Source: Fuerstiella marisgermanici (GTDB taxonomy: Bacteria; Planctomycetota; Planctomycetia; Planctomycetales; Planctomycetaceae). From it: a DNA stretch of 64,000 nucleotides. Shown in pieces: positions 1 through 8,171 of this stretch. The notes beneath the pieces were generated by a model. That model saw nothing but the letters and a program-made list of their open reading frames with translations, had not been told where the DNA came from and searched no databases. The position numbers and the translations under genes are program-made. Numbering within the stretch: the stretch's first letter is position 1; every line of letters starts with the position of its first letter. The stretch covers positions 7,490,001-7,554,000 of the forward strand of contig NZ_CP017641.1 in NCBI RefSeq assembly GCF_001983935.1, read 5' to 3'.

Positions 1-586
1 ATCGCCCGTCTGTTTCATTGGTCACCGCCGCCGACACGTTGATTTGATCCAGGTCGACGATTGGTAGTGGTCGCCACGGAACGCTGAGTACAAATTCGGC
101 GTTCTGAATTTCCACAGCAAACGCTGGTTTGTCCTTGGTGGGGTCGCGGAAACTGTCGCCTTTCTGCTGTAGCTTGGGCGGCAGCTTGCCGTCGTCGTCC
201 AGACGGATCTGAATTTTCGGTTCGATCAGCGTGATTGTTCCGAGATCGCCGCCGTTGGTCATTAGGCCGAGGATCGTGCGAGACGTCCGGACTTCGCGGA
301 TGCTGACCTTCACCTGGCCGGTTTCATCTTCGAACACGACGTTCTGCATGCTGACGGGAGTCACCCAGCTTCCCGACGCGGCTCCGGAGGTCGCCTTCAC
401 ACCGTATTCGGCAAACCGCTCATTCAGCAGATTGTCGCGGTGAGCGGAATTCATGACGGCTGTGGGCAGAACGGTGAATCCGGAAAACAGCATGCCTCCC
501 AGGACCGTCGTCGCGACTGCCGCCCGCCGCCAGCGACGGCGGGTTTGAGCTGGTTCGAGCTGTGGTTTTTGCTGATCCATATCCAT
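1..586 (-). CDS. AsmA/TamB-like membrane-anchored protein, N-terminal part
   Basis: The minus strand is open from an ATG at 586 to the window edge, giving about 195 residues of a longer protein. It starts with a short Gln/Arg-rich cytoplasmic stretch (RRRWRRAA), then one membrane segment or signal anchor at about residues 22-42, then a periplasmic-type region with repeated short beta-like units such as VSIREVRTSRTILGLM and GTITLIEPKIQIRLDDDG. That layout is typical of AsmA- or TamB-like proteins, but the assignment rests on style rather than a diagnostic motif. The ATG at 580 is an alternative start. It is divergent from the DUF6807 gene at 874. Confidence 0.6.
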   Translation of the reverse strand, partial: MDMDQQKPQLEPAQTRRRWRRAAVATTVLGGMLFSGFTVLPTAVMNSAHRDNLLNERFAEYGVKATSGAASGSWVTPVSMQNVVFEDETGQVKVSIREVRTSRTILGLMTNGGDLGTITLIEPKIQIRLDDDGKLPPKLQQKGDSFRDPTKDKPAFAVEIQNAEFVLSVPWRPLPIVDLDQINVSAAVTNETDGR

Positions 587-873
587 GGCGCTGTTGTTTC
601 TGAGCGTTGCCGAACTAAGTGGCCGTGACTCTACGATGGAACCGTTTGTGGTTCGTGGAATGTCGCCGATCCTTCGCATATTGTATTTGCCACTCAAAAA
701 TAAGTCATTACTGAAGTTGCCAGCTTTCTGGCATCCTGGCGACCGCCTCGGTAGCATTTACTCGCCGTTTCGGCAGAAAACGAACCGAAAATGGCGATCG
801 CGTGTACACAACACACTGTGTTGCACATTTGATGCCCCGCCCAATAAATTCCAACCTTATAAGGCCCCTCTGT

Positions 874-1821
874 ATGAAAATCACCTCCTTCATGACCTGC
901 GCGAGCCTGCTTATTGGCTCAGTTGCGACATCGATTGCTCAGGACACAAAAGGCGTTTCCTTCCAGCGGAAATCGGACGGCGAACTTCAGATTTTGATCG
1001 ACGGCAAGAAGTTCGGCGTGCTGAATCACGGAAAAGAATGGAACAAGCCCTTCCTGTATCCGTTGTGGGCTCCCAACGGGAAAAACATTCTCCGCGAGAT
1101 CGTGCCAACCGCTGAGGATCAGGATTCGAAAACGGGGAAAGATCACTTTCACCATAAGGGTGTGTGGGTGGCCGTGGATTCGGTCAACGAAAAGAAGCTG
1201 AACTTCTGGCATGAGAAAGACAAAATCGTCAATCAGTCCGTCAAAGTGGCTGTCAGCGACGGCGTCGGTTCCCTGACGATGCACAACACCTGGATGGACG
1301 GTGATCAACCGCTGTTGCAGGAAACCACCGTCGCCACGTTTTATCCGGATCGTCTGGTCACTTACGACATCGAACTTGCCGCCGTCGATAAAGACGTCAC
1401 GTTCTACGATACTAAAGAAGGCTTCTTTGCTGTCCGAATTGCTCACACGATGCGCGAATCGGAAGGCGGTCACATCATCAATGCGGAAGGTCTGAATGGT
1501 TCGGCCGAATGCTGGGGCAAGCCGACTCCGTGGATTGATTACTACGGAGAAGTCGACGGAGCCACATGTGGCGTCACGTTGATGGATCACCCAAACAACT
1601 TCCGCAAATCCCGGTACCACGTTCGCAACTATGGCCTGTTTGGTATCAGCCCGTTTGGCCCCAAGATCTACAGCAACAAGACGGAACCGGAGTCACCTGT
1701 GGTGCTGTCGCCCGGTGAGAAGAACCTGAAGCTGACGTACGGCATGTATGTTCACGACGGTGATGTCAAAGAAGGCGGCGTTGCGAAAGCCTATCAGCAG
1801 TTCCTGAACGTCACGAAGTAA
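874..1821 (+). CDS. Secreted DUF6807 (PmoA-like) family protein
   Basis: A 315-residue protein with a cleavable signal peptide (residues 1 to about 23, ending SIAQ). The mature part carries the DUF6807 hallmarks: the PFLYPLWAPNGKN segment, the histidine cluster HFHHKG at residues 91-96, and a late NPxNFR-like block (HPNNFRKSRYHVRNYG). In planctomycetes this family usually sits in sugar- or glycoside-degradation loci; its reaction is not established. I chose the ATG at 874 because the signal peptide begins there; upstream in-frame codons add a sequence unlike a leader. A sulfatase follows after 28 bases, which suggests co-transcription and a shared role in breaking down an external polymer. 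Confidence 0.8.
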   Translation: MKITSFMTCASLLIGSVATSIAQDTKGVSFQRKSDGELQILIDGKKFGVLNHGKEWNKPFLYPLWAPNGKNILREIVPTAEDQDSKTGKDHFHHKGVWVAVDSVNEKKLNFWHEKDKIVNQSVKVAVSDGVGSLTMHNTWMDGDQPLLQETTVATFYPDRLVTYDIELAAVDKDVTFYDTKEGFFAVRIAHTMRESEGGHIINAEGLNGSAECWGKPTPWIDYYGEVDGATCGVTLMDHPNNFRKSRYHVRNYGLFGISPFGPKIYSNKTEPESPVVLSPGEKNLKLTYGMYVHDGDVKEGGVAKAYQQFLNVTK

Positions 1822-1849
1822 CCATTCCCCGTTTTATGGACTCTCGCTA

Positions 1850-3310
1850 ATGTTGCGTTCCGCGTGTCTCGCACTTTTTCTGGTCGCCCTGCCCTGCACT
1901 TTCACCAACGCTGCCGACGATCGGCCGAACATCGTGATCATCCTTTGCGATGACCTCGGCTTTGGTGATCTGGGCATCCATGGGCACCCGCACATTCAGA
2001 CACCCTTCATCGACTCGCTTGCCGATGAAGGGCTTCGTTTCACCAGCTTCTATTCGACTGCGCCGGTCTGTTCGCCTTCGCGAGTCGGTCTGTTGACGGG
2101 CCGCAGTCCGAATCGAGCTGGCGTGTACGACTGGATCCCGGAAGCTCGCACGCCAAGGCCGGATGCCCGCGAGCAGGTGCATATGAAGAAGGACGAAGTG
2201 ACGATTGCTCAGCTGTTGAAAAAGGGCGGTTATGCCACATGCATGGCGGGCAAGTGGCACTGCAACGCGGCGTTCAACAGTCCCGATCAGCCTCAGCCCG
2301 GAGACGCCGGATTCGATCACTGGATGGCAACGCAAAACAACGCGGCGCCTTCGCACCAGGACCCCGTCAACTATGTTCGCAACGGCAAGCCAGTCGGGAA
2401 GATCGAAGGCTTCAGTTGTCAAATTGCTACCGACGAAGCCACCGGCTGGATGGCACAGCACGTTAAGAATAATCCGGAGCAGCCTTTCTTCATCTACCTG
2501 CCGTTCCACGAACCGCACGAACCTGTGGCGTCACCGCCGGCACTGGTAAAGCAGTATGAAAGCGTCACTTGGCACCCGGACCAGGCCCAGTATTACGCCA
2601 ACGTCCACAACGTTGACCTCGCAGTTGGCAAAGTGGTGAAGGCGCTTGAAAACGCCGGAGTACGCGACAACACACTCATCGTGTTTACAGCAGACAACGG
2701 CCCTGAAACACTTAACCGTTACCGATCTGCCAACCGAAGCTGGGGGATCACGGCTCATTTGCGAGGCATGAAGCTGCACACGCATGACGGCGGTTTTCAC
2801 GTGGCGGGAATCTTCAATTGGCCGAAAGGTATCAAACCTGGTCAAGTCACAGATACAGTCGGATCGGCTCTCGACCTGCTACCCACGGCCTGTGATCTTG
2901 CAGGCGTTGACCTTCCCGCAGAACGAAAACTTGACGGGATCAGCCTGAAGCCACTCTTCGAATCCGGCACCATGAACACGCCCGCCCGGTCACTCGTCTG
3001 GGCGTATTACAACGGCATCAACGACGCTCGCGTGGCAATGAGACACGGACAGTGGAAAGTGCTGGCTCGGCTAAACGGTGGCAACTTCCCCAAACGACAA
3101 AACCTCACGCCGACCACACTGGCCGAAGCCAAAGCGGCAAAACTTACCGACTTCGAAATCTACAACATCGACACTGACCCCGGCGAAATTTCGAACCTAG
3201 CCGGTCGAGGCGTCGCGGAAGAGACGCAACTTATCAAGCAGATCAAAACCGGCTACGCCGAACTCGTCGACGATTCGCCAGCGTGGACGCCCGTCACGAA
3301 ATCGAAATAG
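1850..3310 (+). CDS. Secreted arylsulfatase A-like sulfatase
   Basis: A 486-residue exported sulfatase of the alkaline-phosphatase fold. After a signal peptide (to about residue 21) it has the calcium-binding Asp pair D34-D35 (ILCDDLGFGD), the formylglycine signature C-S-P-S-R with Cys74 as the residue to be oxidised, the GKWHC block at about residue 137, and the late metal-site motif FTADNGPE. Such enzymes hydrolyse sulfate esters, often on marine polysaccharides. It needs a formylglycine-generating enzyme, which is not encoded here. It lies between DUF6807 and an isochorismatase-ThuA fusion. The substrate cannot be read from the sequence. Confidence 0.92.
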   Translation: MLRSACLALFLVALPCTFTNAADDRPNIVIILCDDLGFGDLGIHGHPHIQTPFIDSLADEGLRFTSFYSTAPVCSPSRVGLLTGRSPNRAGVYDWIPEARTPRPDAREQVHMKKDEVTIAQLLKKGGYATCMAGKWHCNAAFNSPDQPQPGDAGFDHWMATQNNAAPSHQDPVNYVRNGKPVGKIEGFSCQIATDEATGWMAQHVKNNPEQPFFIYLPFHEPHEPVASPPALVKQYESVTWHPDQAQYYANVHNVDLAVGKVVKALENAGVRDNTLIVFTADNGPETLNRYRSANRSWGITAHLRGMKLHTHDGGFHVAGIFNWPKGIKPGQVTDTVGSALDLLPTACDLAGVDLPAERKLDGISLKPLFESGTMNTPARSLVWAYYNGINDARVAMRHGQWKVLARLNGGNFPKRQNLTPTTLAEAKAAKLTDFEIYNIDTDPGEISNLAGRGVAEETQLIKQIKTGYAELVDDSPAWTPVTKSK

Positions 3311-3386
3311 GCGCGGCGAGCCGAGGACGTAAGTTCTCTGGTTAGTTTCTGCACTACTGCCATCACGCTTTCGAAAGAATTGCGAT

Positions 3387-4934
3387 ATGCCCGCCCGCGT
3401 CCTCATCCTCTTTTCCATCGCTTGCTGTTGCCTTCTTTCTCAGCAAGCCCATTCCGCAGACCTGAGCCTCAACACACGTTCCCGCACGGAAACCGCTGAC
3501 GAAACCGGGCGTTTCCATTCACTCACGAAACCCACGACCTGGCAGGCCGAACAAACGGCGATCGTCGTCTGTGACATGTGGGACAAACACTGGTGTCCGA
3601 CAGCCACAGAACGAGTGGGCCAGATGGTGCCGCGGATGAATGAAGTCATCACGGCCGCTCGCCAAAAGGGTGTGCTGATCATTCACTGCCCCAGCAATAC
3701 GCTCGACTTTTACAAAGACACGCCGCAACGCAAGCTGGCGATGGCCGCTCCGAAAGTGGACACGAAAATCCCGCTGCAGGGCTGGTGTCATCTGGACAAG
3801 TCGATCGAAGGCGCTGCTCTACCCATCGACGATTCCGACGGTGGTTGCGACTGCGAAGAGCCGTTTACGAAAAATTATCGAGCGTGGACGCGTCAGCACC
3901 CGGGCATCACCATCGCGTATAACGACGCCATCACCGACAGCGCCGAAGCGTTTTATCTGATGAAGCAGCGTGGCATCACCAACGTGATTGTCATGGGAGT
4001 CCACACCAACATGTGCGTGCTGGGCCGCCCGTTTTCGATTCGTCAGATGGTGCAGCAGGGACAAAACGTGGTCCTCATGCGAGACATGACGGACACGATG
4101 TACAACCCGAAGATGGCTCCGTTCGTCAGCCACTTTACCGGCACGGATCTGGTGGTGAATCACATCGAACAGTATTGGTGCCCCACGATTCTCAGCACCG
4201 ACATCATCGGCGGCGAAGAATTCCGTTTCCCCGCCGACAAACGCAAGCACCTTGTCGTGCTGTGTGCGGAACAGGAATACCGCACCAACGAATCGCTGCC
4301 AAAGTTCGCGAAAGAGCAGCTCGGCCATGACTTCCGAGTCACCTTCGTATGGGACGACGCCAACGATCGCAGCAACCTGCCGGGCATTGAAGCCGTCGCT
4401 GATGCCGACGTGCTGCTGGTCAGCGTCCGCCGTCGCACACTTCCCGCGAGCCAACTGAAGTTCGTGAAAGACTTCGTCGCCGCCGGAAAACCGGTCGTCG
4501 GAATTCGCACGGCCAGTCACGCATTCTGTTTGCGAGGCAAGGAACCGGAAGCGGGATTGGAAAACTGGACGGATTTCGACAAAGACGTTTTCGGAGGCAA
4601 CTACACGAACCATCACGGCAACGGTCCGAAGACCACGATTGCGGTTCCACCAGACCTTCCGCAGCCATTCGCAAACGCACTCAAGGGCATCGCCGTGGGC
4701 AAACTGGTCGGCAACGGTTCGCTTTATAGAGTTAGCCCGCTGGCTGAAACCACATCGCCAGTCTTGATAGGCAGCATCCCCAACGCCGACGCAGAACCCA
4801 TCGCCTGGTTCAACAAGCGAGCCGACGGCGGCACCAGTTTCTACACATCGCTGGGCCACATCGACGACTTCGCCAACCCGGAATTCCAGAAGCTAATGAC
4901 GCAGGTCCTTCGATCGATCAGTCAGGCCAACTGA
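3387..4934 (+). CDS. Secreted isochorismatase-like hydrolase fused to a ThuA-like domain
   Basis: A 515-residue protein with a signal peptide (to about residue 23) and two domains. Residues about 55-260 are isochorismatase/cysteine-hydrolase-like, with Asp63 in VVCDMWD and the nucleophile Cys210 in GVHTNMC. Residues about 290-512 resemble ThuA (glutamine-amidotransferase-like fold), with VVGIRTASHAF, NHHGNGPKT and the terminal TSLGHIDDFANPEF block. ThuA domains are linked to sugar use; the N-terminal half would hydrolyse an amide or ester. The signal peptide places both outside the cytoplasm. It is the third gene of the run that starts with DUF6807. The combined function is inferred, not known. 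Confidence 0.82.
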   Translation: MPARVLILFSIACCCLLSQQAHSADLSLNTRSRTETADETGRFHSLTKPTTWQAEQTAIVVCDMWDKHWCPTATERVGQMVPRMNEVITAARQKGVLIIHCPSNTLDFYKDTPQRKLAMAAPKVDTKIPLQGWCHLDKSIEGAALPIDDSDGGCDCEEPFTKNYRAWTRQHPGITIAYNDAITDSAEAFYLMKQRGITNVIVMGVHTNMCVLGRPFSIRQMVQQGQNVVLMRDMTDTMYNPKMAPFVSHFTGTDLVVNHIEQYWCPTILSTDIIGGEEFRFPADKRKHLVVLCAEQEYRTNESLPKFAKEQLGHDFRVTFVWDDANDRSNLPGIEAVADADVLLVSVRRRTLPASQLKFVKDFVAAGKPVVGIRTASHAFCLRGKEPEAGLENWTDFDKDVFGGNYTNHHGNGPKTTIAVPPDLPQPFANALKGIAVGKLVGNGSLYRVSPLAETTSPVLIGSIPNADAEPIAWFNKRADGGTSFYTSLGHIDDFANPEFQKLMTQVLRSISQAN

Positions 4935-5456
4935 TATCTGGGGCCACGCATTTGTGTCTGCTCCCAGGTGGTATCCGAGTGTGCAGGACAAACGCTACGG
5001 CGCAGCTCCGGCAGCGCGTTGCCCCGGAAAAACGCAAACAGGTGCGAGCTATCCGCCTGCGTCCAAGACTCCGCCAAATGACTTTCAAAGAACTCGTATT
5101 GCACACCGTTTGCCTGGTCCGCCCTACCTCAACTGTTGATAACCAGATGTGAAAGGGCGTCAACACGCCGCACAAGTGTTTTTCGCTAATTGTCAGGCGG
5201 CCGAAACCCGGCGGCCACGACCTTGTGGCGTAGCGACAGAACGGTGATACTCAAGGTCAATGGCGTGTGCGGAGTCGCGGTCTACGGTGCGACATTTGTA
5301 AGACTCATAATTCGGGCGAGAGCGGTGATGGCCGTGTTGGTCTCTCAGAGAGTCGGATCGCGGAAGACCAGAATTTCGGACGACTTATTCGGGCTGATCC
5401 GACGGAAATCGAAAAACTTGGATTCCGTTATGAGTGCCGTTTGCCAGGGGACAGTG
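4935..5456 (+). other. Intergenic region without a recognised gene
   Basis: About 520 bases between the isochorismatase-ThuA gene and the DUF1559 gene. Short reading frames run through it in several directions, but none has a family motif, leader or convincing ribosome site. In-frame codons continue upstream of the DUF1559 start to 5190, but the translated stretch looks non-coding. Confidence 0.5.
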
Positions 5457-6545
5457 ATGCGACGCAGCAAGGCTTCAGGGTTCACGCTGATCGAACTGCT
5501 GGTGACGATTTCGATCATTGCCATTTTGATCGCGTTGTTGTTACCCGCCGTGCAACAGGCTCGTGAGGCCGCTCGCCGAACCCAGTGCCGCAACAATCTC
5601 AAGCAGCTTGGTCTCGCCCTGCACAACTACCACGACGTGCATCGGTGTTTTCCAATGGGCGGCATGGGCGTGGACAATCCCCGACTCACAAGCGCACAGG
5701 CGATACGTGGGTTTTCCTGGGGCTGCTACCTCTTGCCGTACTTGGAACAGGATGCCCTCTACGCGGCCATCGATTTCAATCAACCGAGTTTTCTTGTTGG
5801 GTTTCCGGATCCACTCGCAAACGTCGAGAATGACAATGAAAAGTTGATGTCAACTACCGTAAAATCGTTTCGTTGTCCTTCTGATTACAGAGCCAGTCAC
5901 GTCACTGACGACGAACGCCCGCCACGGCGATTTTGGGAGAACATCGCTACAGCGAGCTATGTGGGGAACTTCGGGACTAACGGTTTAGTCATGGCTGCGA
6001 ACGGTAGAACGAATGTGTCGTGGCCTGAAGTGTTCAAATTCACGGTGCATTCAATACCTCAGATTCCGCACCATGCAATGAACAGTCGGGGAACGGGGCC
6101 ATTTTTCACGAACAGCAGCATGCGTCTGAGATCTGTGGCGGACGGCACCAGTATGACTGTATTCGTTGGAGAACGGCATGGGCACGAATGCGAGTCGAAG
6201 ATAACGACATACACGCTGTCTCGAACGTTTTGGGGAATGGCGCAGCGGCTAGGTGATGTCCTTAGCAGCGGTTACTACCGCCCGAACGCCTGCCCCGTCG
6301 GAGTCGACCCCGGCACAACAGGCAAGATCTGCAAAGGCCCGATGACCAGCGTGCATACCGGCGGCCTGCAGGTATTGCTCATGGATGGTTCCGTCCGCTT
6401 CATCAACGACAGCATCGACAGCGCCGAGGAAGCGGAGATCGACGCAATTCCAGACATGAGAAACGCGGCTCAACGTCAGGCGGTCTACGGAGTCTGGCAG
6501 GCTATCTGCGACATGAACGACGGCACCGTTGTGGGCGAATTTTGA
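5457..6545 (+). CDS. DUF1559 protein with type IV pilin-like N-terminus
   Basis: A 362-residue protein with a prepilin-type leader and cleavage motif (GFTLIELLV at residues about 8-16), a hydrophobic alpha-1 helix ([16 protein letters not shown]) and the [23 protein letters not shown] block that marks DUF1559. Near the C-terminus is the family H-x9-DG box ([12 protein letters not shown]). This family is massively expanded in planctomycetes and is thought to form surface pseudopilin-like structures; the exact role is unknown. I chose the ATG at 5457 because AGGGG lies six bases upstream; an in-frame ATG at 5430 has no such site. It appears to stand alone. Confidence 0.9.
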   Translation: [362 protein letters not shown]

Positions 6546-6701
6546 TCTGAGCGGACGGAGTTACTCGCCAACGAACGCTCTTGCCGCCTGCTGGGTGCGA
6601 TCGCGTGTGTGACTCGGCGCTACTGCAACTGGTTCTGAGACCTTGTTGATTGCATTATACTGCCGTTCGTACCGTCACCATATTCTACCAGGACTGAACC
6701 T

Positions 6702-8171
6702 ATGATCGGCTTTTGTCTATTGACCGCTGCGCTTTTCACGGCAGCGCCTGAAGTGTTTCATGCTCAGGGAGAAATGGCGGGGGAAGTGACATCGACGAGT
6801 GTGATTCTTCAATCACGACTCACGTCCGTAGCGAAGCTGACCGATGGCGACGTTCCGGGAACAAGCGGAGTGGCCCGCTTCGAACTGTCTGAGAGCGACG
6901 ACTTTGGCTCATCACGTACAACCGACTGGTTGAAGGCCGCGCCGGAGAATGATTTCATCGTGAAGGTCCAGGTGAAGGGACTCAAACCGGCGACTCAGTA
7001 CTATTATCGCCTGATCTTTGGCTCCGATCGCGACTCGGTTCAGACCGGGGAGACCTGCTCTTTCCGAACGCTGCAGGGGCGAGACGGGACGGATGAGGTG
7101 AGCTTCGTGGTGGTGACAGGAATGAACTACATGTCGTTTCACTATGGAAAGGTTAAAGAGGGAAAACGAACCGGGGTTGGGGCGTATGAGGGCGATGACA
7201 AGCAAGAAGGATTTCCGGCACTCGCGACCATCGCGAAGATGAAACCGGACTTCTTCGTCGGAACAGGCGACAACGTTTACTACGACAGCCACGACGACCG
7301 GGAAGCCACTGAGCTCAGAGATCTGCGTCGGAAATGGCACGAACAATTCGTCCAGCCGCGGTTCGTCAAACTTTTCCGGCACGTGCCCACCTACTGGGAA
7401 AAGGACGATCATGACCACCGCTTCAACGACTGCGATCGGGAAGGAAATCGCAAGCCGTTAAGTGACCTGGGAATTCAGACGTTTCGTCAACAGGTGCCGG
7501 TCGTCGATCCGCTTGATCCCGAAGCGAAGACGTACCGAACCTATCGCGTGAACCAACATCTCCAGATCTGGCTCGTCGAAGGTCGTGATTATCGCAGCCC
7601 CAACAGAATGCCCGATGGTCCGGACAAGACGCTTTGGGGAGCGGACCAGATTGCGTGGTTAAAGCAGACGCTGCGGGAAAGCGACGCCACGTGGAAACTG
7701 CTGATCTCGCCAACGCCCATGGTGGGGCCCGATGACGCATATAAGCGAGACAATCATACGAATCACAAAGGCTTTCGTCACGAAGGCCGCGCATTCTTTG
7801 ACTGGATCAAACAACAGCGACTCGACAGGAAAGGCTTCCACGTGATTTGCGGCGATCGACACTGGCAGTACCACTCCATCGATCCGACGGGAATCGAGGA
7901 GTTTTCCAGTGGTGCACTCGTGGATTCCAACTCACGCCTCGGCCGCGACCCGGGCGATCCCAAATCCACGGACCCGGATGCGAAGATCAAACAACTGCAC
8001 ACGCAAACGGAAGCCTCGGGAGGATTCCTGAAAGTCACCGTGCAGGACAACGGTGACATTCGGTTTGAGTTTTTCGACGAAAATGGTGAGAGGCTCTATC
8101 GTGTCGTCAAGCCTGTGTGGAGGCACAAAGCGGAAGGCGGACAGCCGGATAAAGTGGAGGCTTCTCGCTAA
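6702..8171 (+). CDS. PhoD-like alkaline phosphatase/phosphodiesterase
   Basis: A 489-residue secreted metallophosphoesterase of the PhoD type. A short leader (to about residue 22) is followed by a fibronectin-like N-terminal domain (the GLKPATQYYYRLIFG block) and the catalytic domain with VGTGDNVYYD, the YWEKDDHDHRFND metal-ligand block, WLKQTL and the late HVICGDRHWQ motif. PhoD enzymes release phosphate from phosphoesters outside the cytoplasm. Its stop codon overlaps the stop codon of the convergent beta-helix gene (TAA at 8169-8171 against TAG read from 8170-8168), so transcripts of the two genes must be complementary at their 3' ends. Confidence 0.88.
   Translation: MIGFCLLTAALFTAAPEVFHAQGEMAGEVTSTSVILQSRLTSVAKLTDGDVPGTSGVARFELSESDDFGSSRTTDWLKAAPENDFIVKVQVKGLKPATQYYYRLIFGSDRDSVQTGETCSFRTLQGRDGTDEVSFVVVTGMNYMSFHYGKVKEGKRTGVGAYEGDDKQEGFPALATIAKMKPDFFVGTGDNVYYDSHDDREATELRDLRRKWHEQFVQPRFVKLFRHVPTYWEKDDHDHRFNDCDREGNRKPLSDLGIQTFRQQVPVVDPLDPEAKTYRTYRVNQHLQIWLVEGRDYRSPNRMPDGPDKTLWGADQIAWLKQTLRESDATWKLLISPTPMVGPDDAYKRDNHTNHKGFRHEGRAFFDWIKQQRLDRKGFHVICGDRHWQYHSIDPTGIEEFSSGALVDSNSRLGRDPGDPKSTDPDAKIKQLHTQTEASGGFLKVTVQDNGDIRFEFFDENGERLYRVVKPVWRHKAEGGQPDKVEASR

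Noticed and set aside
919-1620. Long minus-strand frame of 233 codons opposite the DUF6807 gene
   Set aside because: It is the antisense of a clear family gene and shows no motif or leader; GC-rich coding DNA commonly leaves the opposite frame open.
3819-4859. 346-codon minus-strand frame opposite the isochorismatase-ThuA gene
   Set aside because: The plus strand has recognisable catalytic blocks and a leader. The minus translation is His/Val/Arg-rich and motif-free.
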